DNA from: Actinoalloteichus hoggarensis
GTDB taxonomy: Bacteria > Actinomycetota > Actinomycetes > Mycobacteriales > Pseudonocardiaceae
Length of the DNA stretch: 64,000 bases
Direction of reading: 5' to 3'
Assembly: GCF_002234535.1 (NCBI RefSeq)
Contig: NZ_CP022521.1
Span: forward strand, 2,480,001 to 2,544,000
The position numbers and the translations under genes are program-made. Shown here piece after piece: positions 16,567 to 26,022 of this stretch (position 1 is the stretch's first letter; each line of letters begins with the position of its first letter). The notes beneath the pieces are model-generated. The model worked only from the letters and a program-made list of their open reading frames with translations. It had not been told where the DNA came from and made no database searches.

Positions 16567-17820
16567 ATGGCTCAGTTGTCGCCACTGCTCAAGCAGGCAA
16601 CTCCGGTGCAGGTCGCCCGAGGAGAGGGCGTCTATCTCTATGACCACGACGGTAGGCGCTATCTCGACTTCACCGCCGGAATCGGCGTCACGAGCACGGG
16701 ACACTGCCATCCGAAGGTCGTCGCGGCCGCGCAGCAGCAGGTCGCCACGCTGATCCACGGCCAGTACACCACCGTCATGCACCAGCCGCTGCTCACGTTG
16801 ACCGAACGGCTGAGCGAGGTGCTCCCCGCCGGGTTGGACTCGCTGTTCTACGTCAACTCCGGAAGCGAGGCGGTGGAGGCGGCCCTGCGTCTCTCCCGCC
16901 AGTCGACCGGCAGGCAGAACGTGGTGGTGTTCCAGGGCTCCTTCCACGGTCGAACCTTCGGTGCCGCGTCGCTGACGACCTCGGGAACCAAGATCCGCGC
17001 AGGCATCGGACCGCTCGTTCCCGGCGTCACCGTGGCACCGTTCCCCTACGCCTACCGCTACGGATGGTCCGAAAAGGAGGCCGTCGACTTCGCACTGCGG
17101 GAACTCGACTATCTCCTCGTCACCGCCGCCCCCGCCGCCGACATCGCCGCGTTCTTCGTCGAGCCCGTCCTCGGCGAGGGCGGCTACGTCCCCGCCCCGC
17201 CCGGGTTCCTCGCCGGGCTGCGGGAACGCGCCGACCGGCACGGGATCCTGCTCGTGTTCGACGAGGTGCAGACCGGCTTCGGGCGGACCGGCGAGTTCTG
17301 GGGACATCAGCACTTCGACGTCGAGCCCGACATCCTGATCACCGCCAAGGGGCTGGCCAGCGGCTTCCCGCTGTCCGCGATCGCCGCGAGCACCGAGCTG
17401 ATGAGCCGAGGCCTGCCGGGCTCGCAGGGCGGAACCTACGGCGGCAACGCCGTGGCCTGCGCTGCGGCCGTGGCGACCCTGGACGTCATCCTGGAGGAGG
17501 GACTCGTCGAGAACGCGGCTCGGACCGGCGAGCGGCTGCTGGCCGGTTCCCGCCGGATCGCGGCCGATTACGCGGCCGTCGGCGATGTGCGCGGGCTGGG
17601 GCTGATGGTGGCCTCCGAGTTCGTGAACCCGGACGGCTCGCCCGCTCCAGAGATCGCGAACCGAGTGCATCGGACGGCGGCGGACCTCGGTCTGCTGCTG
17701 CTGACCTGTGGTCCGCACGGCAACGTGGTGCGGATGATCCCGCCGCTGGTCGTCGACGAGGCACAGATCGATCAAGGCCTCGAACTCTGGGCGAAGGCGG
17801 TGTCCTCCGGACTGGGCTGA
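16567..17820 (+). CDS. Class III aminotransferase (4-aminobutyrate aminotransferase type)
   Basis: 417 residues from ATG 16567, with GAGGAG five bases upstream. Class III fold-type I features: N-S-G-S-E-A-V-E-A-A near 96-105, the F-H-G-R-T phosphate/ring region, D-E-V-Q-T-G-F-G with the PLP-pyridine Asp, and the Schiff-base Lys in T-A-K-G-L-A-S-G-F-P. It transfers the terminal amino group of an omega-amino acid, probably GABA or a relative, to 2-oxoglutarate or pyruvate, giving a semialdehyde for the divergent dehydrogenase. The operator lies about 20 bases upstream of the ATG. Exact substrate among omega-amino acids is not determined by these motifs. Confidence 0.88.
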   Translation: MAQLSPLLKQATPVQVARGEGVYLYDHDGRRYLDFTAGIGVTSTGHCHPKVVAAAQQQVATLIHGQYTTVMHQPLLTLTERLSEVLPAGLDSLFYVNSGSEAVEAALRLSRQSTGRQNVVVFQGSFHGRTFGAASLTTSGTKIRAGIGPLVPGVTVAPFPYAYRYGWSEKEAVDFALRELDYLLVTAAPAADIAAFFVEPVLGEGGYVPAPPGFLAGLRERADRHGILLVFDEVQTGFGRTGEFWGHQHFDVEPDILITAKGLASGFPLSAIAASTELMSRGLPGSQGGTYGGNAVACAAAVATLDVILEEGLVENAARTGERLLAGSRRIAADYAAVGDVRGLGLMVASEFVNPDGSPAPEIANRVHRTAADLGLLLLTCGPHGNVVRMIPPLVVDEAQIDQGLELWAKAVSSGLG

Positions 17821-18248
17821 GCACCGCGGTCGGCCGGCGGGCTCGGCGTGCCGCGTCACGAAATGATCCAAAACCCTGTCGTGATCAAGAACGGCCGGTA
17901 TCTTCGCACTGGAGCGCGCGGCCCGGGTCGTCTCGACGAGGCGGACGCGGGCGGGCGGAGGGCCACGCTGATCGTGGCCCCCGGCGTCGCCGAACGCGAG
18001 GGCGGCCGTGACGCCTTCTCCATGACGGGGAACAATCGCCGGGCGCCGTCGACGGTTCGGGGAATCGCGTGAAACCCGTCCCGGCGCGCTCGAATCCACA
18101 GGAACGTGGGCGGATGCGGATCGTGAGGGTGTGACGCGGTGAGGGGTCCTGACACGCCGACCGGGCTGTGCTCCCGAGCCGGGGCGTCGTCGCTTTCTCG
18201 GCGAGACCACCCGGTCCCCGCCTCGGCTCGGCGACGGGAGCGGCGACC
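17821..18248. other. Intergenic region ahead of the signalling locus
   Basis: 428 bases without a convincing gene; short open frames have no ribosome binding site or homology. Presumably the aminotransferase 3' end and the leader of the GlnX operon. I see no clear terminator or standard promoter. Confidence 0.4.
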
Positions 18249-19679
18249 ATGAGCGCTCCCCGACCGCCCGGCCGGTCCGGCGGCCCGCGGGTCCGGCCGG
18301 GGTCCCCGCAGCGGCCCGGGCAGTCGGGGACCGGGAGAGCCCAGACGCCGGGGCAGCCGGAGCCCGCCGCGGCGCCCCGGGAACGCGGCGCGGTACGGCG
18401 CTATCTCGACGATCTGCGTACCCTGCGCTCCACCACGCCGGGTCGCCTCGCGCTGCTCGGCCTCGGCCTGGTGCTGCTGAGCGTGCTCACCGGTGTGGTC
18501 GGCTTCTTCTCCGTCCAGGCCAAGGAGAACGGCCTCGACGACCTGGTGCAGCGCAGCGAACCGCTGAGCATCGCCGCCCAGGACCTCTACGGCGCGCTGT
18601 CCGACGCGGACGCCACGGTGGCGGGCGCCTTCCTGGTCGGCGGCGGCGAACCCCTCGACGTCCGACAGCGCTATGAGGAGGACATCGCCGCCGCGGCCGA
18701 CGCGCTGACCACCGCCGCCCACGGCGCGGGCGGGGCGGGCTGGCTCTCCGAGCCGGTCGCCCGGCTCTCCAACCAGCTGCCCGTCTACACCGGACTCGTC
18801 GAGGCGGCGCGGGCCAATCATCGGCAGGGCTTCCCCGTCGGCGCCGCCTATCTGCGAGAGGCCTCCGGCCTCATGCAGTCGACCATGCTGCCCGCCGCCG
18901 AGGATCTCTACGACGCGGAGATGGCGGGCGTCATCCAGGATCAGGACCGCGCCGACGCGCTGCCGATCGTGGAGGTCGTGCTGGGAGTGCTGCTGCTCGC
19001 CGCCCTGGTGTTCGTGCAGATACACCTCTTCCGGCGCACCAACCGGGTCTTCAACATCGGCCTGGTCGTCGCCACGCTGGCGGTCGTCGCGAGTTTGGCC
19101 TGGACCGGGATCGCGCAGCTCACCATGCTGACCGCGCTCGACGAGAGCCGCACCGCGGGCTCCGAACAGGTCGACGTCCTGGCCCAGGCCCGTATCGCGG
19201 CCCTGCAGGCCAGGAGCGGCGAGACGCTCACCCTCGTGGCCCAGGGGGCCGCAGGCGAGGTCTACGTGACCGACCATGCCGACGCCGCCGAGACGCTGGG
19301 CGGTGCGGACGGCGCGGGCGGGCTGCTCGGTCAGGCTCGGGACCTGGCGGTCGATCCGGAGGTCCGTGCCGCGGTCGACGCCGCGATCGAGCAGAACCAG
19401 CAGTGGATGTCGTTACATGAAGAGCTGCGGGCCTTGGACGAGGCAGGCAGCTACGAAGCGGCCGTGGACACGGCCATGGGACCCGCGAGCGAGGCGTTCA
19501 CCCAGGTCGACGAGAACCTGCTGACCGCGCTCGAGGCGGTCAGGACGACGATGAGCCTGCGCTCGGCGGACGCGCACGGCGCGCTCGGCGGCCTCGCCGT
19601 CGGCCTGCTGGGCTGCGCAGTGGTGGCGGCGGTCGGCGCGGCCGCCGGTGTCTGGCAGCGCGTGAGGGAGTACCGATGA
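18249..19679 (+). CDS. glnX: GlnX-like membrane sensor protein
   Basis: 476 residues from ATG 18249. A Pro/Arg-rich cytoplasmic N-terminus (about 1-45) is followed by a membrane helix at about 55-77, a helical extracytoplasmic domain, two adjacent membrane helices near 240-262 and 268-295, a second helical domain, and a last helix near 445-470. Gene order GlnX, binding lipoprotein, PknG matches the mycobacterial operon (Rv0412c-Rv0411c-Rv0410c order), where GlnX relays extracellular Asp/Glu binding by GlnH to the kinase PknG. Its stop overlaps the next start as ATGA. The assignment rests on topology and neighbours more than on a motif. Confidence 0.78.
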   Translation: MSAPRPPGRSGGPRVRPGSPQRPGQSGTGRAQTPGQPEPAAAPRERGAVRRYLDDLRTLRSTTPGRLALLGLGLVLLSVLTGVVGFFSVQAKENGLDDLVQRSEPLSIAAQDLYGALSDADATVAGAFLVGGGEPLDVRQRYEEDIAAAADALTTAAHGAGGAGWLSEPVARLSNQLPVYTGLVEAARANHRQGFPVGAAYLREASGLMQSTMLPAAEDLYDAEMAGVIQDQDRADALPIVEVVLGVLLLAALVFVQIHLFRRTNRVFNIGLVVATLAVVASLAWTGIAQLTMLTALDESRTAGSEQVDVLAQARIAALQARSGETLTLVAQGAAGEVYVTDHADAAETLGGADGAGGLLGQARDLAVDPEVRAAVDAAIEQNQQWMSLHEELRALDEAGSYEAAVDTAMGPASEAFTQVDENLLTALEAVRTTMSLRSADAHGALGGLAVGLLGCAVVAAVGAAAGVWQRVREYR

Positions 19680-20653
19680 GGTCTGGAAGTCGTCTCGCCG
19701 CCCTGCTGACGGCCGTGCTCGTCCTGGCAGGCTGTGCGGGAGGCCCCGGGGTGCCCGCCGACGTCGACGTCGACGTCGAACGTCCGACGCCGGTCGGAGC
19801 GGAGGTCACCAGCGGCCTGGAGCCGCCGCCCGCCGACAACCCCTCGTGCGACCCGACGGCCAGCCTGCGTCCCTCGGGCGGGCTTCCCACCCCGGGACAG
19901 ATGCCCGCGGGCTCCACGATGGAGGAGATCGTCGACCGCGGCTTCCTCATCGCGGGCGTCGACCAGACGACGTACCTGATGGGTTATCGCGATCCGACGG
20001 CCGAGGGGCTCTCCGGCTTCGACATCGACCTCGTCAACGAGCTGGCCGAGGCGCTGTTCGGCGAGCCGGGCAAGGTGCGCTACGTGACGGTGACCTCCGA
20101 GCAGCGCGAACAGGTGCTGGCGGACGGCACGGTCGACGTCGTCGTCCGCACCATGACCGTCACCTGCGACCGCTGGGAGAACGTCAGCTTCTCGACCGTC
20201 TACTTCGAGGCGGGACAACGGCTCCTCGTCCACCGCGACTCCGAGTACGAGGACGTCGCCGACCTCGCGGGTGAGCGGGTCTGCTCCGCACGCGGCTCCA
20301 CCTCGTTGCGCAGGATCGACGCCCACGACGCCGGACTGGTCGCGGTGGCCGTCGCGGACTGGGCGGACTGCCTGGTGATGCTGCAACAGGGGCAGGTCGA
20401 GGGCTTCTCCACCGACGACACGATCCTGGCGGGCATGGCGCGACAGGACCCGCAGCTCCACGTCGTCGGCGACCGGTTCTCCAGCGAGCCCTATGGGATG
20501 GCCTTCAACAAGGACGACGAGGACTTCGTCCGCTTCGCCAACGCGCTGTTGGCCCGGATGCGCCAGGACGGCACGTGGGAGCGGATGTACAACACCTGGC
20601 TGACCGACCTGGGTCCCGCGCCCGCGCCGCCCGCCGCGAACTACCAGGACTGA
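19676..20653 (+). CDS. glnH: GlnH-like amino-acid-binding lipoprotein
   Basis: 325 residues from ATG 19676, overlapping the previous stop by four bases. Signal peptide ends in the lipobox L-A-G-C (acylated Cys near 20). The mature part is a family-3 periplasmic-binding domain: G-F-D-I-D-L-V-N-E-L-A, a central Y-F-E-A-G-Q-R-L-L-V strand, and the Y-G-M-A-F-N-K-D-D late motif, as in Glu/Gln-binding proteins. No permease or ATPase genes accompany it, consistent with a sensor role rather than transport. In mycobacteria the homologue senses Asp/Glu for PknG. Ligand here is inferred. Confidence 0.88.
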   Translation: MRSGSRLAALLTAVLVLAGCAGGPGVPADVDVDVERPTPVGAEVTSGLEPPPADNPSCDPTASLRPSGGLPTPGQMPAGSTMEEIVDRGFLIAGVDQTTYLMGYRDPTAEGLSGFDIDLVNELAEALFGEPGKVRYVTVTSEQREQVLADGTVDVVVRTMTVTCDRWENVSFSTVYFEAGQRLLVHRDSEYEDVADLAGERVCSARGSTSLRRIDAHDAGLVAVAVADWADCLVMLQQGQVEGFSTDDTILAGMARQDPQLHVVGDRFSSEPYGMAFNKDDEDFVRFANALLARMRQDGTWERMYNTWLTDLGPAPAPPAANYQD

Positions 20654-20675
20654 CGAGGGTGCCGGAGGTGCTGCG

Positions 20676-22034
20676 ATGAGCGTTCCCGGCCCGTCCGGCG
20701 CGGCGCCCTCGCTCGACGCGCTCGACGCGCTGCTCGGCACGCATCGGGACCGCGTGCAACGCACGGCGCGGGCGCTGCTGGAACTGGAGGACCACGCAGG
20801 TCGTCGCGTCCTCGACGACGTCGAGCTGGCTCCGGGCTCACGGTCCGAATGGGCACGGGCCCGGGAGCGGCTCACCCTGCTGTGGACGCATTTCGACCTG
20901 TTGCGCCGGACCGTGGAGTCCGCCGACGCGGTGCGAGCACGCCGAGCACGCCCGAGTCCCGCGGAGCTCGCCGAACTCGCGGCGCTGCTCACCGGGCCCT
21001 CGGTGGAGCTCTCCCGGGTGGAGCTTCCGTTGGAGCGGCGCGGCCTGCTCGGCCCCCGTGAGCGCGTCGTGCGGGTCAGCGTCGGCGATCTGCTCGCCGA
21101 CATGAACGCCGCGTTCATCGACGTCGGCACGGCGGTCGCTCGGGCGGCGGCGGTCTGGACGCGGGTCGCCGCCCGTCTGGACCCGGTGCAGACCGAACTC
21201 GACGAGCTGCGGATTCGGGCAGGCGCCGTCGGCGGAGCCGAGCCGGGTTCCGAGCTCGATCGGGAGCTGCGCGAGCTCGCCGCGGCGCTGACCGGGTTAC
21301 GAATGCGGGCGGTGTCCGACCCGCTGGGCTCCGCTCGGACCGACGGCGACCGGGCAGGCCACGACCGGGCAGGGCCCGCGGCCGGTGCCGTCGGTTCGAC
21401 GGGCGCGCGGGCTCCCTCGGCGGCCGAGGAGCCCGCCGACATGGCACTTCCACTCGACCTCGACGCCCACTTGGCGCCGTTGCTCGCGGCCTTGCACAGG
21501 ATCGGCGACCGAGTGGAGACGATCGCGCGGATGCGGGACTCCGCGCCACAGGTGCTGGCCGAGCTGCACGCGGCCATCGAGGACGTCACGCTGGCCGAGG
21601 CCGAGGCCGATCGGGTCCGCGCCGAGGTGCTGGCCAAGGTCGCCGATCCCGCGCTGCCGCCGCGAGCCGCCGCGGCTCCGGAACTGCGTGCCACCCTCAC
21701 CCGGTTGGAACGGCTGTGGCGGACCGGCCGTTCCGCCGCGGCGGCGGAGTCGGCCGCCTGGCTGCGGGTTCGCAGCGCCGAGGCCGCGGCCGAGGCGGCC
21801 GACGCCCTGCATCGGGCGGGTGAGCTGCTGCTTCGGCGGCGTGAACTGCGCGGCAGGCTCGACGCCTTCCAGGCGAAGGCGGGCAGACTCGGCCTGCTGG
21901 AGGACCCCGAACTGCTCGACCTGCACCGACAAGCTCATGAACTGCTGTGGCGCGCGCCGTGCGACCTGGCCGCCGCCACCAGGGCCGTCACCCGCTATCA
22001 ACGCGGGCTGGCGGGGAAAGAGGGGCGACGATGA
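20676..22034 (+). CDS. Long helical protein of the PknG operon, unknown function
   Basis: 452 residues from ATG 20676, overlapping pknG by four bases (ATGA). Composition is Ala/Leu/Glu/Arg-rich throughout, with heptad-like runs at about 60-160 and 245-440 that predict a helical bundle or coiled coil. A Gly/Ala linker with acidic and basic residues lies near 215-245. No membrane segment, cysteine motif or catalytic signature is visible. The mycobacterial operon has no gene at this place. Tight overlap with pknG suggests stoichiometric production, so it may be a scaffold or regulator of the kinase. I do not recognise a named family. Confidence 0.75.
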   Translation: MSVPGPSGAAPSLDALDALLGTHRDRVQRTARALLELEDHAGRRVLDDVELAPGSRSEWARARERLTLLWTHFDLLRRTVESADAVRARRARPSPAELAELAALLTGPSVELSRVELPLERRGLLGPRERVVRVSVGDLLADMNAAFIDVGTAVARAAAVWTRVAARLDPVQTELDELRIRAGAVGGAEPGSELDRELRELAAALTGLRMRAVSDPLGSARTDGDRAGHDRAGPAAGAVGSTGARAPSAAEEPADMALPLDLDAHLAPLLAALHRIGDRVETIARMRDSAPQVLAELHAAIEDVTLAEAEADRVRAEVLAKVADPALPPRAAAAPELRATLTRLERLWRTGRSAAAAESAAWLRVRSAEAAAEAADALHRAGELLLRRRELRGRLDAFQAKAGRLGLLEDPELLDLHRQAHELLWRAPCDLAAATRAVTRYQRGLAGKEGRR

Positions 22035-24850
22035 GCGCATGTGCCCGAACCGGTTGCGCCGGCCGGGTGGTCGACGGCCGCTGTCAGGAGTGCGGCGGGC
22101 CGCCGAGCATCGGCGACCAGCCGAGGACGGATTCGGTGGTCAACCGGCTCGTCGACCCCGCCGCCGACGAGCCGCCGTCGCCCTCGCGCGTGGCGGCCCG
22201 GCTCGGCGGCGTCGACGGGGAGGGCCGCCGCCGGGTGTCCGGCGCGGACGAGTCGACTCCCGCCGCCTCGCCCCCGAACCCCGTCCCGCCTGTGAACCCC
22301 GCCGCGCACGGCACCACGATGATTCAGCGGCCGGCCCAGCCGTTGCCGGGTGGTCCGCCGTCCGCGCCACCGCCGGGCAGCACCTCCGTCTCGGTCGGAT
22401 CGCGACCGCCCCACGGCAGGCCCGGGGGCGCGCCGCCGATCCCGCCGCTGACCGTCCGGACGCCCGTGCCGGTCCCGCCGGGCAGGCCGGGGCCGCCGCC
22501 GGGGACGGTGTCCACCGCCTTCCCGGTCGGTCCGCCGCCTCACCCGCCGCATGCCACCGCTCGGTCGACCTCGCAGCCCAGGCAGGGCCCGCCCGGGCCC
22601 GCCGCGCAGCCCGCGACATCCGGCCTCGGCCCGGACCGCACCGTGGTGACCAGTCCGCCCGGTCGCGCCGCGTTCGCCGCGGGGAGCGGGGCGTCCTCGA
22701 ACGATCCGACGTCGAGCACCTCGGTGCGCGGCGACCGGCCCACGGGTACGAACTCGACGTCCAGTCGCACCGGGTCGGCCCGGTCGAGAAGGGGATCGAC
22801 CCGGTCGAGCAGGCGCGGCAGGCTGGGCGGCGGACTCGTCGAGGTGCCGCAGGTGACCGCCCGCGACCCCGCCTCGGTCGTGCTGAGCGATCCCCAGGTG
22901 GCCGAGAACAAGAGGTACTGCGCGAGCTGCCAGAAGCCGGTCGGACGCAGCCGGGGCGGCAGGCCCGGCCGGGTCGACGGCTACTGCCCGAACTGCGGGG
23001 CGCGCTACTCGTTCAGCCCCAAGCTGGGGCCGGGCGACGTCCTGGCAGGCCAGTACGAGGTGCTCGGCTGCATCGCCCACGGCGGGTTCGGCTGGATCTA
23101 CCTCGCGCGCGACCGCAACGTCCACGACCGCTGGGTCGTCCTCAAGGGACTGCTCAACGACGGTGACGCGGACGCGGTCGAGGCGACGCTGAACGAGCAG
23201 CGGGCGCTGGCCGAGGTCGAGCATCCCAACGTGGTGCGGATCTTCAACGTCGTGCAGCCCGCCGATGCGAGCGCGGCGGAGACCGTCGGCTACATCGTGA
23301 TGGAGTACGTCGGCGGGCAGTCGCTGCGGGACATCCTCACCGAACGCCGCAAGACCGAGGGACCGACGGCCGCGCTGCCGTTGGATCAGGCCATCGCCTA
23401 CGTCCTGGAGATCCTGCCCGCCATGGGCTACCTCCACGAACGTGGCCTCCTGTACTGCGACCTCAAGCCGGACAACGTCATCCAGACCACCGAACAGATC
23501 AAGTTGATCGACATGGGCGCCGTCCTGCACGTCGACGACGACTACGGCGCGGTGTACGGCACGATCGGCTATCAGGCGCCGGAGATCGCGACCATCGGCC
23601 CGTCGATCTCCTCCGACCTCTACACCGTCGGCCGGCTGCTCGCGGTCCTCAGCTTCCACTTCCCCGGTTACAACAAGGAATTCAAGGAACAGCTGCCCGA
23701 CCCGGCCGACGTGCCGGTTCTGGCCGAGCACGAGTCGCTCCTGCGCTTCCTGCGCCGGGCGTGTCACACCGATCCCAACCGCCGGTTCGACTCGGCCGAC
23801 GAGATGGCCGAGCAGCTCACCGGTGTGCTGCGTGAGGTCGTCGCGGTCCGCGACCGCAAGCCCGTGCCCGGTGTGTCGCCGATGTTCACACCGGAACGGC
23901 GCAGCTTCGGCGTCGACGATCTCCAGAAGATCGTCTCGGGCACGGCCGTGCTGGAGACACGCCGGGTGGCGATGGCCCTGCCGGTCCCGATGGTCGATCC
24001 GACCGATCCGGCCGCAGGTTTTCTGCTCAGCGCCGAGGATGCCGGCCCGGAGCAGCTGAGGGCCGCCGCGCAGACGAACGAGGTGCGGCTGCGTCTGGCG
24101 AGGGCGCACATCGACCGGGGCGAGCTGCGGCTCGCATGGCAGGTGCTCCAAGAGCTGGCCCGGCAGGACCCGGACGACTGGCGCATCGCCTGGTATCTGG
24201 CGCTGGGAGCGTTGGCCGCCGGTGACCTCAACGACGCCAGGAACCGCTTCGAGGCCCTGTACGACCGTTTCCCCGGAGAACAGGCGACCCGGCTCGCCGT
24301 GGCGGTCACCGACGAGTTCCGAGGCGACGTGGCCGCCGCCGCCCGTCGCTATGACGTCGTCTGGCGTACCGACCACGATTTCGTCAGCGCGGCGTTCGGC
24401 CTGGCACGGGCCCGACTGCGTACCGGGGATGTTCGGGGCGCCGTGCTCGTCCTGGAATCGGTGCCGGACACCTCGAGACACCATGTCGCGGCCAGGATCG
24501 CCGCGATCCTGGCGCGGGTGCAGGGCCGGAGCCCGAGTGAACTGGGCCATCAGGACCTGCTCGACGCCGCGAGCAGACTGGAGCCGCTCGGCTTGGACGC
24601 CGAACGACGGGCGCGATTGACGGTGGAGGTGCTGCGCGCCGCCCACGAGTGGGTGCGCGGTGTCGGCGCCGGGGTGGGCGGGCGTCCGAAGGCGCCCGGC
24701 CGCGTGTTCGGCTATGAGCTGGACGAGCACATCCTGCGACTCGGTCTTGAGCGCGGCTACCGCAGCCTCGCCAGGGCCGTCGACGACCGGGCCGAACGCA
24801 TCGCCCTGGTGGACCGGGCGAACAGTCTTCGCCCCCGAACTCTGGTGTAG
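22031..24850 (+). CDS. pknG: Serine/threonine protein kinase PknG
   Basis: 939 residues from ATG 22031, longer than mycobacterial PknG (about 750). Order: a short zinc-ribbon-like start (Cys4, Cys9, Cys18, Cys21); a Pro/Gly-rich linker to about 290; a rubredoxin-like domain with C-x2-C pairs at 297/300 and 319/322; a kinase domain (about 335-600) with G-G-F-G loop, Lys near 372 (V-V-L-K), catalytic Y-C-D-L-K-P-D-N (Asp near 477) and D-M-G for DFG; then a TPR domain (about 660-930). This rubredoxin-kinase-TPR order is specific to PknG, which controls 2-oxoglutarate dehydrogenase and glutamate metabolism by phosphorylating an FHA protein (GarA/OdhI). Confidence 0.95.
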   Translation: MSACARTGCAGRVVDGRCQECGGPPSIGDQPRTDSVVNRLVDPAADEPPSPSRVAARLGGVDGEGRRRVSGADESTPAASPPNPVPPVNPAAHGTTMIQRPAQPLPGGPPSAPPPGSTSVSVGSRPPHGRPGGAPPIPPLTVRTPVPVPPGRPGPPPGTVSTAFPVGPPPHPPHATARSTSQPRQGPPGPAAQPATSGLGPDRTVVTSPPGRAAFAAGSGASSNDPTSSTSVRGDRPTGTNSTSSRTGSARSRRGSTRSSRRGRLGGGLVEVPQVTARDPASVVLSDPQVAENKRYCASCQKPVGRSRGGRPGRVDGYCPNCGARYSFSPKLGPGDVLAGQYEVLGCIAHGGFGWIYLARDRNVHDRWVVLKGLLNDGDADAVEATLNEQRALAEVEHPNVVRIFNVVQPADASAAETVGYIVMEYVGGQSLRDILTERRKTEGPTAALPLDQAIAYVLEILPAMGYLHERGLLYCDLKPDNVIQTTEQIKLIDMGAVLHVDDDYGAVYGTIGYQAPEIATIGPSISSDLYTVGRLLAVLSFHFPGYNKEFKEQLPDPADVPVLAEHESLLRFLRRACHTDPNRRFDSADEMAEQLTGVLREVVAVRDRKPVPGVSPMFTPERRSFGVDDLQKIVSGTAVLETRRVAMALPVPMVDPTDPAAGFLLSAEDAGPEQLRAAAQTNEVRLRLARAHIDRGELRLAWQVLQELARQDPDDWRIAWYLALGALAAGDLNDARNRFEALYDRFPGEQATRLAVAVTDEFRGDVAAAARRYDVVWRTDHDFVSAAFGLARARLRTGDVRGAVLVLESVPDTSRHHVAARIAAILARVQGRSPSELGHQDLLDAASRLEPLGLDAERRARLTVEVLRAAHEWVRGVGAGVGGRPKAPGRVFGYELDEHILRLGLERGYRSLARAVDDRAERIALVDRANSLRPRTLV

Positions 24851-24853
24851 CTG

Positions 24854-26008
24854 ATGTCGCAATCACAGACCTCGGTCGCCGGTCAGAAGCCGAGCGGCCC
24901 GGCGTGCCCGAAGTGCGAGTACGTCACCATCGTCGGCGACCTCTTCTGCGAGGACTGCGGCGAGAACCTGGGCCCGGTCCTGGCCGAGGCGGCGTCCGCC
25001 GAAGAGCTCGCCCCCGTACCGGCCGGGGCGCCGGTCTGCGGCTCGTGCGGGCACGGTCGGTTCACCGACGACGGGTACTGCGCCCGTTGCGGCCGGCCCA
25101 AGCCCGCCGAGAACGATCGGGTCGAGGTCGACCTCGACGTCGTCGCGGGCGTCAGCGACCGGGGACTGCGCCACCATCACAACGAGGACGCCTTCGGCCT
25201 GCGGAGGCAGCAGGCCCCCGACGGGTCGGAGGCGATCGTGGTGGTCGTCTGCGACGGGGTGTCCTCCTCGTCACGGGCCGAGGACGCCTCCCGCGTCGCC
25301 GCGTACACGGCGGCGGAGCTGCTCTCGGAGGCCGTCCGGGCGGGCTCGGAGCCCGCCGAGGCGACGCGTCGGGCCGTCCGCGCCGCGACCGAGTCGGTGG
25401 CCCGACTGCACACCGACGCGGCCGACCGGGATCCGCCGTCCTGCACGTTCGTCTCGGCGGTCGTCACCTCGACGGAGGTCACCGTGGGCTGGGTGGGGGA
25501 CAGCCGGGCGTACTGGCTGGCGCTGCCCCATCCGGAGTCCACGGTGGTGAACCCCGGCGTCGTCGGGGGAGCGGACATCGCGATCAGCTCCGAGGCGCAC
25601 CGAAACCGAGTGACCGAGGTCGTCGCCTCGGGCGGCTCCGCCTGTCTGACACTGGACCACTCCTGGGCCCGACAGATGGTCTCGACCGGTGAGATGACCG
25701 AAGCACAGGTTCGGGGCGACCGCCGCGCGGCCGCGCTGTGCCGCTGGTTGGGCGCGGACTCCGACGGCAGGCCCGCGGAGGTCGTCAGCTTCCGACCGGA
25801 CGGGCCGGGCATCGTGCTGGTCTGCACCGACGGCCTGTGGCACTACCTCGGCGATCCGACGCAGACGGCGGTCCGGGTCGCCGGACTCGGGGCTCCCTTC
25901 GCCGCGGCTCGCGAACTGACCAGCCTCGCCCTGCGCGGCGGTGGTCACGACAACATCACGGTCGCCCTGGTGCCGTTCCCTCTGGGGCGGGACGCGACGA
26001 CCGTCTGA
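24854..26008 (+). CDS. Zinc-ribbon PP2C-type Ser/Thr phosphatase
   Basis: 384 residues from ATG 24854, three bases after the pknG stop. Two four-cysteine ribbons open the protein (C-P-K-C ... C-E-D-C and C-G-S-C ... C-A-R-C, within about 18-80). A PP2C domain follows (about 95-380) with metal-ligand motifs N-E-D-A-F, V-C-D-G-V-S, W-V-G-D-S-R-A, C-T-D-G-L-W and G-G-H-D-N-I-T. It should remove phosphate from Ser/Thr, most likely from PknG targets or the second kinase. The shared ribbons with PknG and the FHA protein suggest a common docking mode. Confidence 0.92.
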   Translation: MSQSQTSVAGQKPSGPACPKCEYVTIVGDLFCEDCGENLGPVLAEAASAEELAPVPAGAPVCGSCGHGRFTDDGYCARCGRPKPAENDRVEVDLDVVAGVSDRGLRHHHNEDAFGLRRQQAPDGSEAIVVVVCDGVSSSSRAEDASRVAAYTAAELLSEAVRAGSEPAEATRRAVRAATESVARLHTDAADRDPPSCTFVSAVVTSTEVTVGWVGDSRAYWLALPHPESTVVNPGVVGGADIAISSEAHRNRVTEVVASGGSACLTLDHSWARQMVSTGEMTEAQVRGDRRAAALCRWLGADSDGRPAEVVSFRPDGPGIVLVCTDGLWHYLGDPTQTAVRVAGLGAPFAAARELTSLALRGGGHDNITVALVPFPLGRDATTV

Positions 26009-26022
26009 GTCGGGGTGCGTGT

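Noticed and set aside
21998-24862. 954-codon open frame on the minus strand
   Set aside because: Antisense shadow of pknG; no recognisable domain, and pknG has complete motifs.
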